DNA from: an uncultured Bacteroidaceae bacterium
GTDB taxonomy: Bacteria; Bacteroidota; Bacteroidia; Bacteroidales; Bacteroidaceae
Length of the DNA: 13,895 nucleotides
Direction: 5' to 3'
Assembly: GCA_904502185.1 (NCBI GenBank)
Contig: CAJGDX010000057.1
Coordinates: forward strand, 1-13,895
The position numbers and the translations under genes are program-made. Shown in pieces: positions 6,738-13,895 of the stretch. The first letter of the stretch is position 1; every line of letters begins with the position of its first letter. The notes beneath the pieces are model-generated. The model ran no database searches. It was not told the DNA's origin and saw nothing but the letters and a program-made list of their open reading frames with translations.

Positions 6738-7457
6738 CTACTTCAATTCGAAGCGAACATTAACATCCACCGAATACTCATTCTCTGTAACAGAAAGGTT
6801 GACAGCCGGCGCTGCATCGGCAGCATCTTCCATCACAGCACTACGAGCAGCCATGGTCTTGTAATTGCGTGGCGACACAATCTCGTTCATAGACCATGTG
6901 TTAATGTATATCGCCTTGCCTATCTGCTGACCGATAGCACCTGCAAGTTCCTCGGCACGTTGCTTAGCCTGACGGACAGCCTCAATGCCAAGCTCGCTTT
7001 CAAGTTCCTTTTTCTTGGAATATTTTGTTTCTATCAGAGCTATGTTTGATATCTCAGCCTCTTCAAGTTCGGCAATAACATCCTGCATTGCAGCAACGTC
7101 TGTCAACTTCAGAATATATACACCTTCTGTGCGGGTCAGAATCTTGGATGTAAATGTCTTTAACTTCATAGAACTGCCCATTGACTGCACCGTCAGCTGT
7201 TCGTCTACTTTGACACCGTTCCTTCTAAGTACATTTATCATCTCCTGCTGAAGTTCCGCCAAACTTTTCTTGCCCTTATAGTCGCTCTCTTTTATTGTTA
7301 TTCTCAGATAGAGTTCGTCGGGGGTCACCTTGCGTATGGCAGAGCCACGCACTTCGATGTAAGGCACTGCGGGAAGATTGTTCTGAGCCACCAGTGAAGG
7401 CACTGAAAAAACAAATATCAACAGCAACGCAGCTGCATATTTTGCAATTCGTTTCAT
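6738..7457 (-). CDS. Exported SIMPL-domain (DUF541) protein
   Basis: 239 residues. Residues 1-25 are a typical Sec signal peptide: basic MKRIAKY, a hydrophobic core, and a likely cleavage at SLVA-QNN or just after. The mature part matches the SIMPL/DUF541 family: IEVRGSAIRKVTPDELYLRITI at 34-55 corresponds to the common 'V.G.G....PD.a.i...v' start. A helical region EAVRQAKQRAEELAGAIGQQIGKAI lies at 159-183, and a final strand ENEYSVDVNVRFEL at 225-238. Family members are periplasmic or outer-membrane-associated and have been linked to stress tolerance; the molecular role is not established. The ATG at 7457 is chosen because the signal peptide begins there. It is a single-gene unit, 161 bp upstream of mtaB on the same strand; that gap shows no clear terminator. 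Confidence 0.88.
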   Translation of the reverse strand: MKRIAKYAAALLLIFVFSVPSLVAQNNLPAVPYIEVRGSAIRKVTPDELYLRITIKESDYKGKKSLAELQQEMINVLRRNGVKVDEQLTVQSMGSSMKLKTFTSKILTRTEGVYILKLTDVAAMQDVIAELEEAEISNIALIETKYSKKKELESELGIEAVRQAKQRAEELAGAIGQQIGKAIYINTWSMNEIVSPRNYKTMAARSAVMEDAADAAPAVNLSVTENEYSVDVNVRFELK

Positions 7458-7489
7458 TCTTCTAATTGTTTTTAGGTTATACATTGTTG

Positions 7490-7521
7490 CGAATATATAC
7501 ATATTTGGCGCGACTGACAAA
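7490..7521 (-). promoter_or_regulatory. Predicted promoter of the SIMPL gene
   Basis: On the minus strand TTTG (7518-7521) is followed after 20 bases by TATATTCG (7490-7497), one mismatch from TAnnTTTG. The expected start near 7483 leaves a leader of about 26 bases before the ATG at 7457, which supports that start codon over ones further upstream. Confidence 0.45.
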
Positions 7522-7615
7522 AAAATTCACTGCAGTTCTTATTAGTTAACATACGGTAACATCGTTAATCGTGAAATTGTTTTTTCCCAAACGATTATAT
7601 TTCCCTAAAAAGCAC

Positions 7616-7623
7616 TATTTTTG
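7616..7623 (+). promoter_or_regulatory. Predicted -7 element of the U32 / LD-carboxypeptidase operon
   Basis: TATTTTTG is an exact match to TAnnTTTG. Transcription would begin near 7630, about 38 bases before the ATG at 7668. No convincing -33 TTTG is present at the expected distance, so confidence is modest. Confidence 0.4.
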
Positions 7624-7667
7624 TCTTTCAGAAATTTATAGAATATCTATACACACAATTAACAAGG

Positions 7668-8936
7668 ATGAACGACTACAAAGGATTTGAAATAATGGCG
7701 CCCGTCGGTTCGCGCGAGTGCCTGACAGCCGCACTTCAGGCCGGTGCCGACTCTATATATTTTGGTATTGAGAACCTTAACATGCGCGCCCATTCGGCAA
7801 GCGCATTCACCATCAGCGACCTGCGAGAGATTGCACAGATTTGCGACGAGCGTGGTGTTAAAAGCTATCTGACGGTGAATACCATCATCTACGAAGAGGA
7901 CCTGACACTGATGCACAAGATAGTGGATGCAGCCAAGGAGTCCGGAATTTCGGCAGTAATTGCAGCAGACATTGCAGTGCTTCAATATTGCAACAGCATA
8001 GGCATGGAGGTTCACCTGTCCACACAGTTGAACATCAGCAACAGCGAGGCATTGCGTTTCTACGCAAAGTTTGCCGATGTTGTTGTGCTTGCCCGCGAGC
8101 TTAACATGGATCAGGTGGAAGAGATTCACCGCGTAATTGTGGAGGAGAACATATGCGGTCCCAGTGGTGAACTGATACGAATAGAGATGTTCTGCCACGG
8201 AGCGCTGTGCATGGCTGTTTCGGGAAAGTGCTATCTGTCGCTGCACCAGTTGGGACGCAGTGCCAATCGCGGACAGTGTATGCAGGTGTGTCGCCGTGGA
8301 TACATTGTCAAAGACCGCGAGAGCGATATTGAGCTTGAGGTTGACAACAAATATATAATGTCGCCCAAAGATCTGAAGACCATCCGTTTCATGGACAGAA
8401 TGATAAAATCGGGTGTACGAGTGTTCAAGATTGAGGGACGCGCCCGTAGCGCCGAGTATGTAAGCACTGTTGTCAGTTGCTACAAAGAGGCGCTGAAAGC
8501 CTGCATGGAGGGAACATTCACAGAAGAGAAAAAGGACGATTGGGACAAACGTCTGTCGACAGTGTTCAACCGAGGTTTCTGGGACGGATACTATCTGGGA
8601 CAGAAACTGGGCGAATGGAGCGACAAATATGGTTCGCAGGCCACAGAGCGCAAAGTGTATATTGGAAAGGGCATAAAATACTTCTCGAAACTGGAGGTCG
8701 GAGAGTTCCTAATAGAAGCAGGCGAAATGCGCGTAGGCGACAAACTGCTTATCACAGGCCCCACCACCGGTGCCATCTACCTGACACTGGAAGAGGCTCG
8801 CGTGGACTTAGGAGCAGTGGATGTTGTACCCAAAGGCTCATACGTTTCGTTCAAGGTGCCCGTAAAGGTGCGTCCCAACGACAAGCTTTACAAAGTGATA
8901 AGCACCGTAGAAGAGGGTTCATTGTGCAATGATTAG
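7668..8936 (+). CDS. U32 peptidase-family protein (TrhP/YegQ-like)
   Basis: 422 residues. The U32 family was named for a collagenase-like protease, but the characterised bacterial members TrhP and RlhA act in RNA hydroxylation (TrhP: 5-hydroxyuridine at U34 of tRNA). Landmarks: APVGSRECLTAALQAGADSIYFG at 11-33, the strand VHLSTQLNISN at 115-125, and the U32 signature EMFCHGALCMAVSGKCYLS at 173-191, followed by RGQCMQVCRR at 201-210. Cys176, Cys181, Cys204 and Cys208 could bind an iron-sulfur cluster. FKIEGRARSAEYV follows at 253-265. The size and the lack of a long C-terminal extension suit the YegQ/TrhP type better than RlhA. Its last 8 bases overlap the start of the LD-carboxypeptidase gene, so the two are translationally coupled. 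Confidence 0.92.
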   Translation: MNDYKGFEIMAPVGSRECLTAALQAGADSIYFGIENLNMRAHSASAFTISDLREIAQICDERGVKSYLTVNTIIYEEDLTLMHKIVDAAKESGISAVIAADIAVLQYCNSIGMEVHLSTQLNISNSEALRFYAKFADVVVLARELNMDQVEEIHRVIVEENICGPSGELIRIEMFCHGALCMAVSGKCYLSLHQLGRSANRGQCMQVCRRGYIVKDRESDIELEVDNKYIMSPKDLKTIRFMDRMIKSGVRVFKIEGRARSAEYVSTVVSCYKEALKACMEGTFTEEKKDDWDKRLSTVFNRGFWDGYYLGQKLGEWSDKYGSQATERKVYIGKGIKYFSKLEVGEFLIEAGEMRVGDKLLITGPTTGAIYLTLEEARVDLGAVDVVPKGSYVSFKVPVKVRPNDKLYKVISTVEEGSLCND

Positions 8937-9828
8937 ACCTCAACCGCTGCACATAGGCGACAAAGTGGCAATCGTCTCCCCTGCCGGGGCGGTGCAACAG
9001 CCGTCGATTATTGAGGGTGCTGTACGCACGCTTGAGTCGTGGGGGCTGGAGGTGATTGTCGCGCCGCACGCACTTACGCGACGCGGATATTTTGCCGGCA
9101 GCATAGAAGAGCGCATGGCAGACATGCGCATGATGCTGAACGACACAAGCATCAAGGCTATAATATGCAGCTACGGCGGATACGGATGCGTTCACCTGCT
9201 CACCGAAATTGTTGGAGAGATTACCAAAAGTCCAAAATGGATTGTGGGAATGAGCGACTGCTCGTTGTTACTGGCAGCCGCGACAATAGCCGGAGTTGTA
9301 TCGTTGCATTCACGGCAATGCCGCCATCTGGCAGAAAGTGGCAACGACAGCAGCAGCGGATATATAAGAGATTTTCTTTTCGGGCAAATGCCGCAATATT
9401 CGGTTCCTGCCCATCCGTTGAACCGCGCAGGCGAAGCTACGGGAATGTTGGTAGGCGGCAATCTGTCCGTACTATGCGGATTATTGGGAACGCCATACAA
9501 CACCATACAGCCCGGCAGGATTCTTTTCATCGAGGATATAAACGAACCGCCACACAAGATAGAGCGCATGCTATATGCTCTGAAATTGTCGGGGGTATTG
9601 GGCAAACTTGCAGCACTCATAGTGGGCAACTTTGCCGGATGCAAAGAGAATGAGGCTTTCGGCGGAACACTGCACGAAATAATCTATAATATGGTAGCGG
9701 AATATGACTACCCCGTCTGCTTTAATTTCCCTGTCGGTCACGCAGGAGATTGTTATCCGTTGCCGGTGGGAGATAATGCACTGTTGACTGTCGGCGAAAG
9801 CGAGGTAAGAATCGGCTTTAATCGGTAG
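8929..9828 (+). CDS. LD-carboxypeptidase, peptidase family S66
   Basis: 299 residues, the normal LdcA size. S66 enzymes remove the terminal D-Ala from muropeptide tetrapeptides during murein recycling. The Ser-Glu-His triad is visible: Ser109 in VGMSDCS (usually GYSD), Glu202 in FIEDINEPPHKIERML and His271 in PVGHAGDCYPLPVG. The N terminus GDKVAIVSPAG at 10-20 is typical. The loop that usually reads RGGYG is here SYGGYG (81-86), with Tyr in place of Arg. No signal peptide is seen, consistent with a cytoplasmic enzyme. The ATG at 8929 overlaps the stop of the U32 gene by 8 bp. The gene faces the alpha-galactosidase gene across a 101-bp gap. Confidence 0.93.
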   Translation: MIRPQPLHIGDKVAIVSPAGAVQQPSIIEGAVRTLESWGLEVIVAPHALTRRGYFAGSIEERMADMRMMLNDTSIKAIICSYGGYGCVHLLTEIVGEITKSPKWIVGMSDCSLLLAAATIAGVVSLHSRQCRHLAESGNDSSSGYIRDFLFGQMPQYSVPAHPLNRAGEATGMLVGGNLSVLCGLLGTPYNTIQPGRILFIEDINEPPHKIERMLYALKLSGVLGKLAALIVGNFAGCKENEAFGGTLHEIIYNMVAEYDYPVCFNFPVGHAGDCYPLPVGDNALLTVGESEVRIGFNR

Positions 9829-9859
9829 ATTATTTTACGAGAGATAGGTATAAAAAACA

Positions 9860-9892
9860 ACATCCCCACCACCAAAAAAGCGATAGGGATGT
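9860..9892. terminator. Weak candidate hairpin between convergent genes
   Basis: ACATCCC (9860-9866) pairs with GGGATGT (9886-9892), giving a 7-bp stem with a 19-base loop, followed on the plus strand by TATTTGTATT and preceded by an A-run. It lies between the ends of the LD-carboxypeptidase and alpha-galactosidase genes, where a shared terminator is expected. The long loop and short stem make it weak. Confidence 0.3.
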
Positions 9893-9929
9893 ATTTGTAT
9901 TAGAAATATATCTTATTATAAAGAAAAGA

Positions 9930-11540
9930 TTATTTCTTTTTCAGTTCAAATTTGTCGATATCGGGTCCCCAGGCATAGTCACAACCCATACTCACCTCAT
10001 TGTAACCGGGTTTCAAGGTTACGCTGATTGTTGCGGTTGCAGGCTTGTTATAATCACCTGAATTAAGACCGGTAAGCACCTGTTCGACACCGTTTACCGC
10101 CACCTGCAATTTTTTGTCTTTCGCGGTGCAGTAACTTATTGTCATCTCATACTCACCACCCTCCGCGCTGTAAACCTCGCGCCATACTACGCGGTTCTCT
10201 TTCTTGCCGCCCACATAAGCAACCTTCACGCCACCTGAACAGTCGGGAGCCTGTGAATATCTTATAATGTAACGGTTGTGTCCAAGGTCGTTGTAAAGAG
10301 GAAGGAATGCCCACTCTGCTTCGTACACCTCGGGTTCGAGGCGCTGCTCGGCCTCCATACGACACACAAGCACGCTGCGGGGCTGTACTGTATATGTAAT
10401 CTCATTTTCAAAGACTCCCATATCCTCGTGCTTCACAAGGTCGCGTACCTTGACTTTACCGCCAAGTTCCAGACTCTTGAAAGGAACGGTGAAAGTATAC
10501 AGACTATCTGTTGAGTTATAGAGAGCAACAGCACGCATATTGCCGCGCTTCTGTTCAATATCCTTCACAAGAACATATCTCTCGCCATCGCGCTGCGCCA
10601 CGTAAGCCTGCAAGCCCAGTTTATCCTGGTTGAGGGCAATAAGTTCCTTGTTCTTCAACAATTCGAGCGAATACTCGGGGATAGAGGTCATGTCGCAACC
10701 TACGAGCAGAGGAGAACTCATAATACACCAGATACCGAAGTGTACTTCCTCTTCGTTGGCGGGCAATCCGCGACCAATCTCCAGCATATCCATGTCGTTG
10801 TAACCGCCATTGCCTGCATAAGCCGACAGATAAAGGTTCTTGCCGATAATATACTTGATGGTTTTCCAACGAGGCTGAATATCGGGGCTTATGCGCCACG
10901 AACGGGCAATCTTCGAAGCCCATTTTCCGGGATAGGCCCAACGGCAAATGTTGATGGAGGCATCTGTGCGTCCGGTGTTGCGGATAGCACGCACGATAGA
11001 CTCGTAACGCTCCTGCTCATTGAGGCCAAGCTCTTTGCCGCCGCAATAGTCAATCTTGATGAAGTCGAAGTTCCACTCTTTAAAATAGACATCAGCATCC
11101 TGCTGGTCGTGACCGTAGAATCCTGCTCCTATTCCTGTCTTTTCGGCATTGTACATAGAGCCACAAGTGTTGTCGCCACCCTCGGAATAAATTCCTGCCT
11201 TAAGACCGAGAGAATGGATATAATCGGAGACTACTCGCATGCCGTTGGGGAAGCGCTCTGTGTTACAAGTCATCTTGCCCTCAGCATCGCGGAAGCCGAA
11301 GAATCCATCGTCGATGTTTATATACTGATAGCCTGCATCCTTCAGACCGGTAGAAACCATTGCATCGGCCTGCTTTTTAATAAGCTCTTCGTTTATATCC
11401 ACGAAGTATGTATTCCACGAGCTCCAGCCCATGAGAGGTGGAAGAAAATCTCCGTCGCCAGCAGCGTTTTTATTTGAGCTGCCGGTGCAAGACGCCAGCA
11501 TTGCACAACAAATGGCTGCAAATATTATACATTTCTTCAT
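9930..11540 (-). CDS. Lipoprotein alpha-galactosidase, GH27, with C-terminal CBM35-like domain
   Basis: 536 residues. A lipoprotein signal ends in the lipobox MLASC (Cys18). The GH27 TIM barrel spans about 33-310: PPLMGWSSWNTY at 34-45, YINIDDGFFG at 73-82, LGLKAGIYSEGG at 111-122, the nucleophile strand FDFIKIDYCGG with Asp164, RISPDIQPRW with probable acid/base Asp220, and GGYNDMDMLEIG at 245-256. A beta-sandwich typical of GH27 follows, about 315-396. Residues about 405-535 (EVYEAEWA to GPDIDKFEL) look like a CBM35/CBM6-type domain. GH27 retaining enzymes release alpha-galactose, but some act on beta-L-arabinopyranosides, so the substrate is not certain. As a lipoprotein it would sit on the periplasmic side or the cell surface. 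It is the last gene of the porin-Gate protein unit, 8 bp after the membrane protein gene. Confidence 0.93.
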   Translation of the reverse strand: MKKCIIFAAICCAMLASCTGSSNKNAAGDGDFLPPLMGWSSWNTYFVDINEELIKKQADAMVSTGLKDAGYQYINIDDGFFGFRDAEGKMTCNTERFPNGMRVVSDYIHSLGLKAGIYSEGGDNTCGSMYNAEKTGIGAGFYGHDQQDADVYFKEWNFDFIKIDYCGGKELGLNEQERYESIVRAIRNTGRTDASINICRWAYPGKWASKIARSWRISPDIQPRWKTIKYIIGKNLYLSAYAGNGGYNDMDMLEIGRGLPANEEEVHFGIWCIMSSPLLVGCDMTSIPEYSLELLKNKELIALNQDKLGLQAYVAQRDGERYVLVKDIEQKRGNMRAVALYNSTDSLYTFTVPFKSLELGGKVKVRDLVKHEDMGVFENEITYTVQPRSVLVCRMEAEQRLEPEVYEAEWAFLPLYNDLGHNRYIIRYSQAPDCSGGVKVAYVGGKKENRVVWREVYSAEGGEYEMTISYCTAKDKKLQVAVNGVEQVLTGLNSGDYNKPATATISVTLKPGYNEVSMGCDYAWGPDIDKFELKKK

Positions 11541-11548
11541 GGTCGTAG

Positions 11549-13303
11549 TTACTTATTTTTTGTTTGTTCACTTTTGAGGACTCTTTCGCTGATAGTCTCG
11601 TAGGTAGAGTCTATTCGCAAGCTATCCTCCTCGGCCTTTATCTGCATCTGAATATATTTCTCGGCCTCAACTGTTTGAGGTTTGCCTGATCCCCACACTA
11701 ATTCGTAATATCCACGGTCTATAGGACGGTGCGCTCCATCATACAGGAATGCAAAGACATACATATAGCCGCCGGAGATATCACCGGCATACTTAGAGTA
11801 ATCATTATCCAAATGCAACAAAGCATACGACACCTCGCCTTGAAGCGCCTTCTCATTGACACGTACAAAGAAGAAGCGGTTATTCTTCTCGGCATAAGCG
11901 TTGGTAACAACAATAGAAGAATCCTTTGAATCGACGCGGAATTCCAAATTCTCTCCTTTTGCACCGAACCAATCCTTGACAATAAATGTGCTGTCGTCCA
12001 TCATGGTCATTTCTATCTGCTGATGTTCGGGGATATTACACAATGTCGCCTCAGTTTGAACACTCCATACTGGCGCCGGAGCAAACAACGAATTCAGGAA
12101 TATGATTGCGACATATACCCAGTGGGCAATAACACCTGCACAAATACCACCTATAAAAGAGCTTAGGAACGCCTTAGCAACAAGCGGACGATAACCCAAA
12201 GAATCCAGTGTAGCAGCATCGGTACTGAGGTATCCGCTCCAGCACATACCCATAGCCGTACACACAGCTATTGCATTGCCATCGATAATACCCTTAGCAA
12301 CAAATTCTGGAATCAATCCCAAAGCCGCGCCCACTGCACCAAGGGCTGTAATGGGGAAGGCTACCAATTCAGGAGCAGTAAAGCCGAAGAGCCATTCAAA
12401 AACAAAACTTATCTTGCCGGCGAGCCACGGCAACAACTGTGTTCCCTGGAAAGCGCCACCGGTATACACCATGATATCATTACCAGCCTGGTCTACACCC
12501 TCGGCAGTAGCACCGAAAGTAAGCATCATGACCAAGGTGCTGATGATAAGTACACCCGGAATAATAGCCATACCAATGGTTACACCATCCTTACCACCGT
12601 CAAGCATTGAATTCAGCACACGCACAAAGAGGCTTGTATCCTTTTTCTTGGCATCATTCTCCTGCGAGAAACTAACATCGGGCAATTGCTCGCTTCCGGT
12701 GTAATTTGTAATGGCTGTCGCATCCTCGTAAAGATAGTTAGGATACATTTTCAGGGTAAAGCGCTGCATCAAACGTGTAGCCACAACGCAACCGCAAATG
12801 GCACCGAACAATCCCACAAATGGAGCCAGGAAATAGCCTTGACCTACCATGAAGACTATCACCAACAATCCCATACCGAAGGCTGTACCGAAGTTAACCA
12901 ATGACACATGCTGGTATTTCTTGAAATAGCGTGCAAATCCTTTATCCTGGCTAAGTGCTATAATTGCAGGGTTGTCGCTGAGGAATGTCAATACGGCGGC
13001 CAACGATGCGACACCGGGCATGTTGAATACCGGACGCATAACCGGACGCAGTATACGTTGCAACAAATCAACAACGCCAAACTCTACAAAGATTTTTCCA
13101 AGCGCACCTGTAATAACACACATTCCCATGAGATAAAATACTGTATTCAACAATAAGTCATGAGCTGTGTGCATGATGGTGTTCAGCATGTTGGTCAGTC
13201 CCATTACAGAACTCATATAACCAAACAAAGCGATGATAACAACAAGGCAGGGAATACCCGCAGGGATTCTATCCCAAAATGAACGTTTCATAGTATTTTG
13301 CAT
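11549..13303 (-). CDS. Polytopic membrane protein with two Gate-type halves and a C-terminal soluble domain
   Basis: 584 residues. About ten hydrophobic segments lie in two blocks, about 17-180 and 240-406, separated by a charged linker (about 205-235, SQENDAKKKDTS). The blocks resemble the nucleoside-recognition Gate domain found in nucleoside transporters, FeoB and spore-maturation SpmA/SpmB proteins: LTFLSDNPAIIALSQD at 105-120 and FTAPELVAFPITALGAVGAALGLI at 308-331. Residues about 412-584 form an added soluble region. Its core, STFIVKDWFGAKGENLEFRVD at 438-458, and the following strands look like a beta-sandwich seen in Bacteroidetes surface proteins, and it ends in a charged helix (about 545-580). 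The transported compound is unknown. The start is ATG 13303; ATG 13291 is an alternative. It lies 6 bp after the porin gene and 8 bp before the alpha-galactosidase gene. Confidence 0.82.
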   Translation of the reverse strand: MQNTMKRSFWDRIPAGIPCLVVIIALFGYMSSVMGLTNMLNTIMHTAHDLLLNTVFYLMGMCVITGALGKIFVEFGVVDLLQRILRPVMRPVFNMPGVASLAAVLTFLSDNPAIIALSQDKGFARYFKKYQHVSLVNFGTAFGMGLLVIVFMVGQGYFLAPFVGLFGAICGCVVATRLMQRFTLKMYPNYLYEDATAITNYTGSEQLPDVSFSQENDAKKKDTSLFVRVLNSMLDGGKDGVTIGMAIIPGVLIISTLVMMLTFGATAEGVDQAGNDIMVYTGGAFQGTQLLPWLAGKISFVFEWLFGFTAPELVAFPITALGAVGAALGLIPEFVAKGIIDGNAIAVCTAMGMCWSGYLSTDAATLDSLGYRPLVAKAFLSSFIGGICAGVIAHWVYVAIIFLNSLFAPAPVWSVQTEATLCNIPEHQQIEMTMMDDSTFIVKDWFGAKGENLEFRVDSKDSSIVVTNAYAEKNNRFFFVRVNEKALQGEVSYALLHLDNDYSKYAGDISGGYMYVFAFLYDGAHRPIDRGYYELVWGSGKPQTVEAEKYIQMQIKAEEDSLRIDSTYETISERVLKSEQTKNK

Positions 13304-13309
13304 ATTAAA

Positions 13310-13895
13310 TTATTTCTTAAACGAAAGAAGATTCATCTTCCACTTAAGACCAACTGAAGCTATTGTCTGTTTGTCGAGAAGGGCGCCTGAAGGATTGCCA
13401 TTGTCACCGAAGTTATGGCATAAATATGCATGCAGACGTACAGACTTATCGGCAAGGGGGAAGTATTCGAAGCCTGCTCCTACACGGGTAATTTCAGTAC
13501 CGGGCAATACACAGAAGTCACCGGCCTTGTCGCTCTTGTTTACATCGTAAGTTGCCTTTGCAAACACATTGAATTTGTCGTTGGGAGCGTATGAGAGTTC
13601 ACCCATCACCGAGAAATCCTTGAAAAAGAATGTCTGATTCTCTACTGCACGGTTCATCAGGTCGAGTTCCAAAGAGAAATCGCCTACGTTGAATTTGTTG
13701 CCCAATGTAATGTAGTTGATAAATTCGCCGGGAGCATTCTCAATCATATTCACTGAGTAGATGGTGTTGAACCAGCCGTGTGAACCATACCAGATTAGGT
13801 TGTAAGCATACATATCCTCGTCGGGCTGTATGAAAGGGCTCTCACAAATCTGCGCCTGCAACTGGTCGTTTCCGCCATTGAATGTGTAGATGGCA
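13310..13895 (-). CDS. Porin-like outer-membrane beta-barrel protein (C-terminal part, cut by window edge)
   Basis: The reading frame is open to the right edge, so the N terminus and signal peptide lie outside the window; about 194 C-terminal residues are visible. They alternate polar and hydrophobic residues in many short strands rich in Tyr, Phe and Asn, such as MYAYNLIWYGSHGWFNTIY, FINYITLGNKFNVGDFSLELDL and TRVGAGFEYFPLADKSVRLHAYL. They end in TIASVGLKWKMNLLSFKK, a typical final strand region. This fits a 16- to 18-strand porin of the phosphate-selective porin O/P or related Bacteroidetes porin type, but the exact family is not decided. It is the first visible gene of the unit with the Gate protein and the alpha-galactosidase, so it probably supplies the outer-membrane pore. 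The operon promoter must lie beyond the window. Confidence 0.75.
   Translation of the reverse strand, partial: AIYTFNGGNDQLQAQICESPFIQPDEDMYAYNLIWYGSHGWFNTIYSVNMIENAPGEFINYITLGNKFNVGDFSLELDLMNRAVENQTFFFKDFSVMGELSYAPNDKFNVFAKATYDVNKSDKAGDFCVLPGTEITRVGAGFEYFPLADKSVRLHAYLCHNFGDNGNPSGALLDKQTIASVGLKWKMNLLSFKK

Noticed and set aside
9039..9653. A 204-codon plus-strand frame
   Set aside because: It overlaps the LD-carboxypeptidase gene in another frame, and its Arg- and His-rich translation looks like a frame-shifted reading.
10740..11477. A 245-codon plus-strand frame
   Set aside because: It is antisense to the intact GH27 catalytic domain and has no recognisable motif or start context.

Overview
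The window looks like chromosomal DNA of a member of the order Bacteroidales (Bacteroidota). This rests on the protein families, on two lipoproteins with Bacteroidetes-style lipoboxes, on near-absent Shine-Dalgarno signals, and on several promoter-like sequences resembling the Bacteroidetes -33 TTTG / -7 TAnnTTTG pattern. I cannot name the genus from sequence alone. Every gene except the one cut by the right edge is intact; most are housekeeping.

Layout. 1-670 has no convincing gene. It holds two tandem imperfect hairpins (31-132 and 253-315) and a 104-bp element with 21-bp terminal inverted repeats (557-660) that encloses a short transposase-like peptide fragment. 671-1669 (minus) is a two-gene unit: cytidine deaminase, then a low-molecular-weight tyrosine phosphatase. 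1773-2723 (plus) is a divergent lipoprotein glucosaminidase with two LysM repeats; the two divergent promoters appear to interlock. A strong hairpin at 2775-2820 separates it from the convergent next operon. 2839-6576 (minus) is a tight four-gene unit read mtaB, GT2 glycosyltransferase, HAD phosphatase, RsmI-like methyltransferase. 6738-7457 (minus) is an exported SIMPL (DUF541) protein. 7668-9828 (plus) is a two-gene unit of a U32 protein and an S66 LD-carboxypeptidase, overlapping by 8 bp.

9930-13895 (minus) is the least ordinary part. A porin-like outer-membrane protein (cut by the window edge), a polytopic membrane protein with two Gate-type halves and a soluble C-terminal domain of about 170 residues, and a lipoprotein GH27 alpha-galactosidase with a C-terminal carbohydrate-binding-like domain are separated by only 6 and 8 bp. 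No SusC/SusD pair is visible. I read this as a candidate compact glycoside-use or uptake operon: outer-membrane pore, inner-membrane transporter and a surface or periplasmic glycosidase. The transported compound is unknown. This is the best candidate here for a little-described system, but its novelty cannot be judged without database searches.
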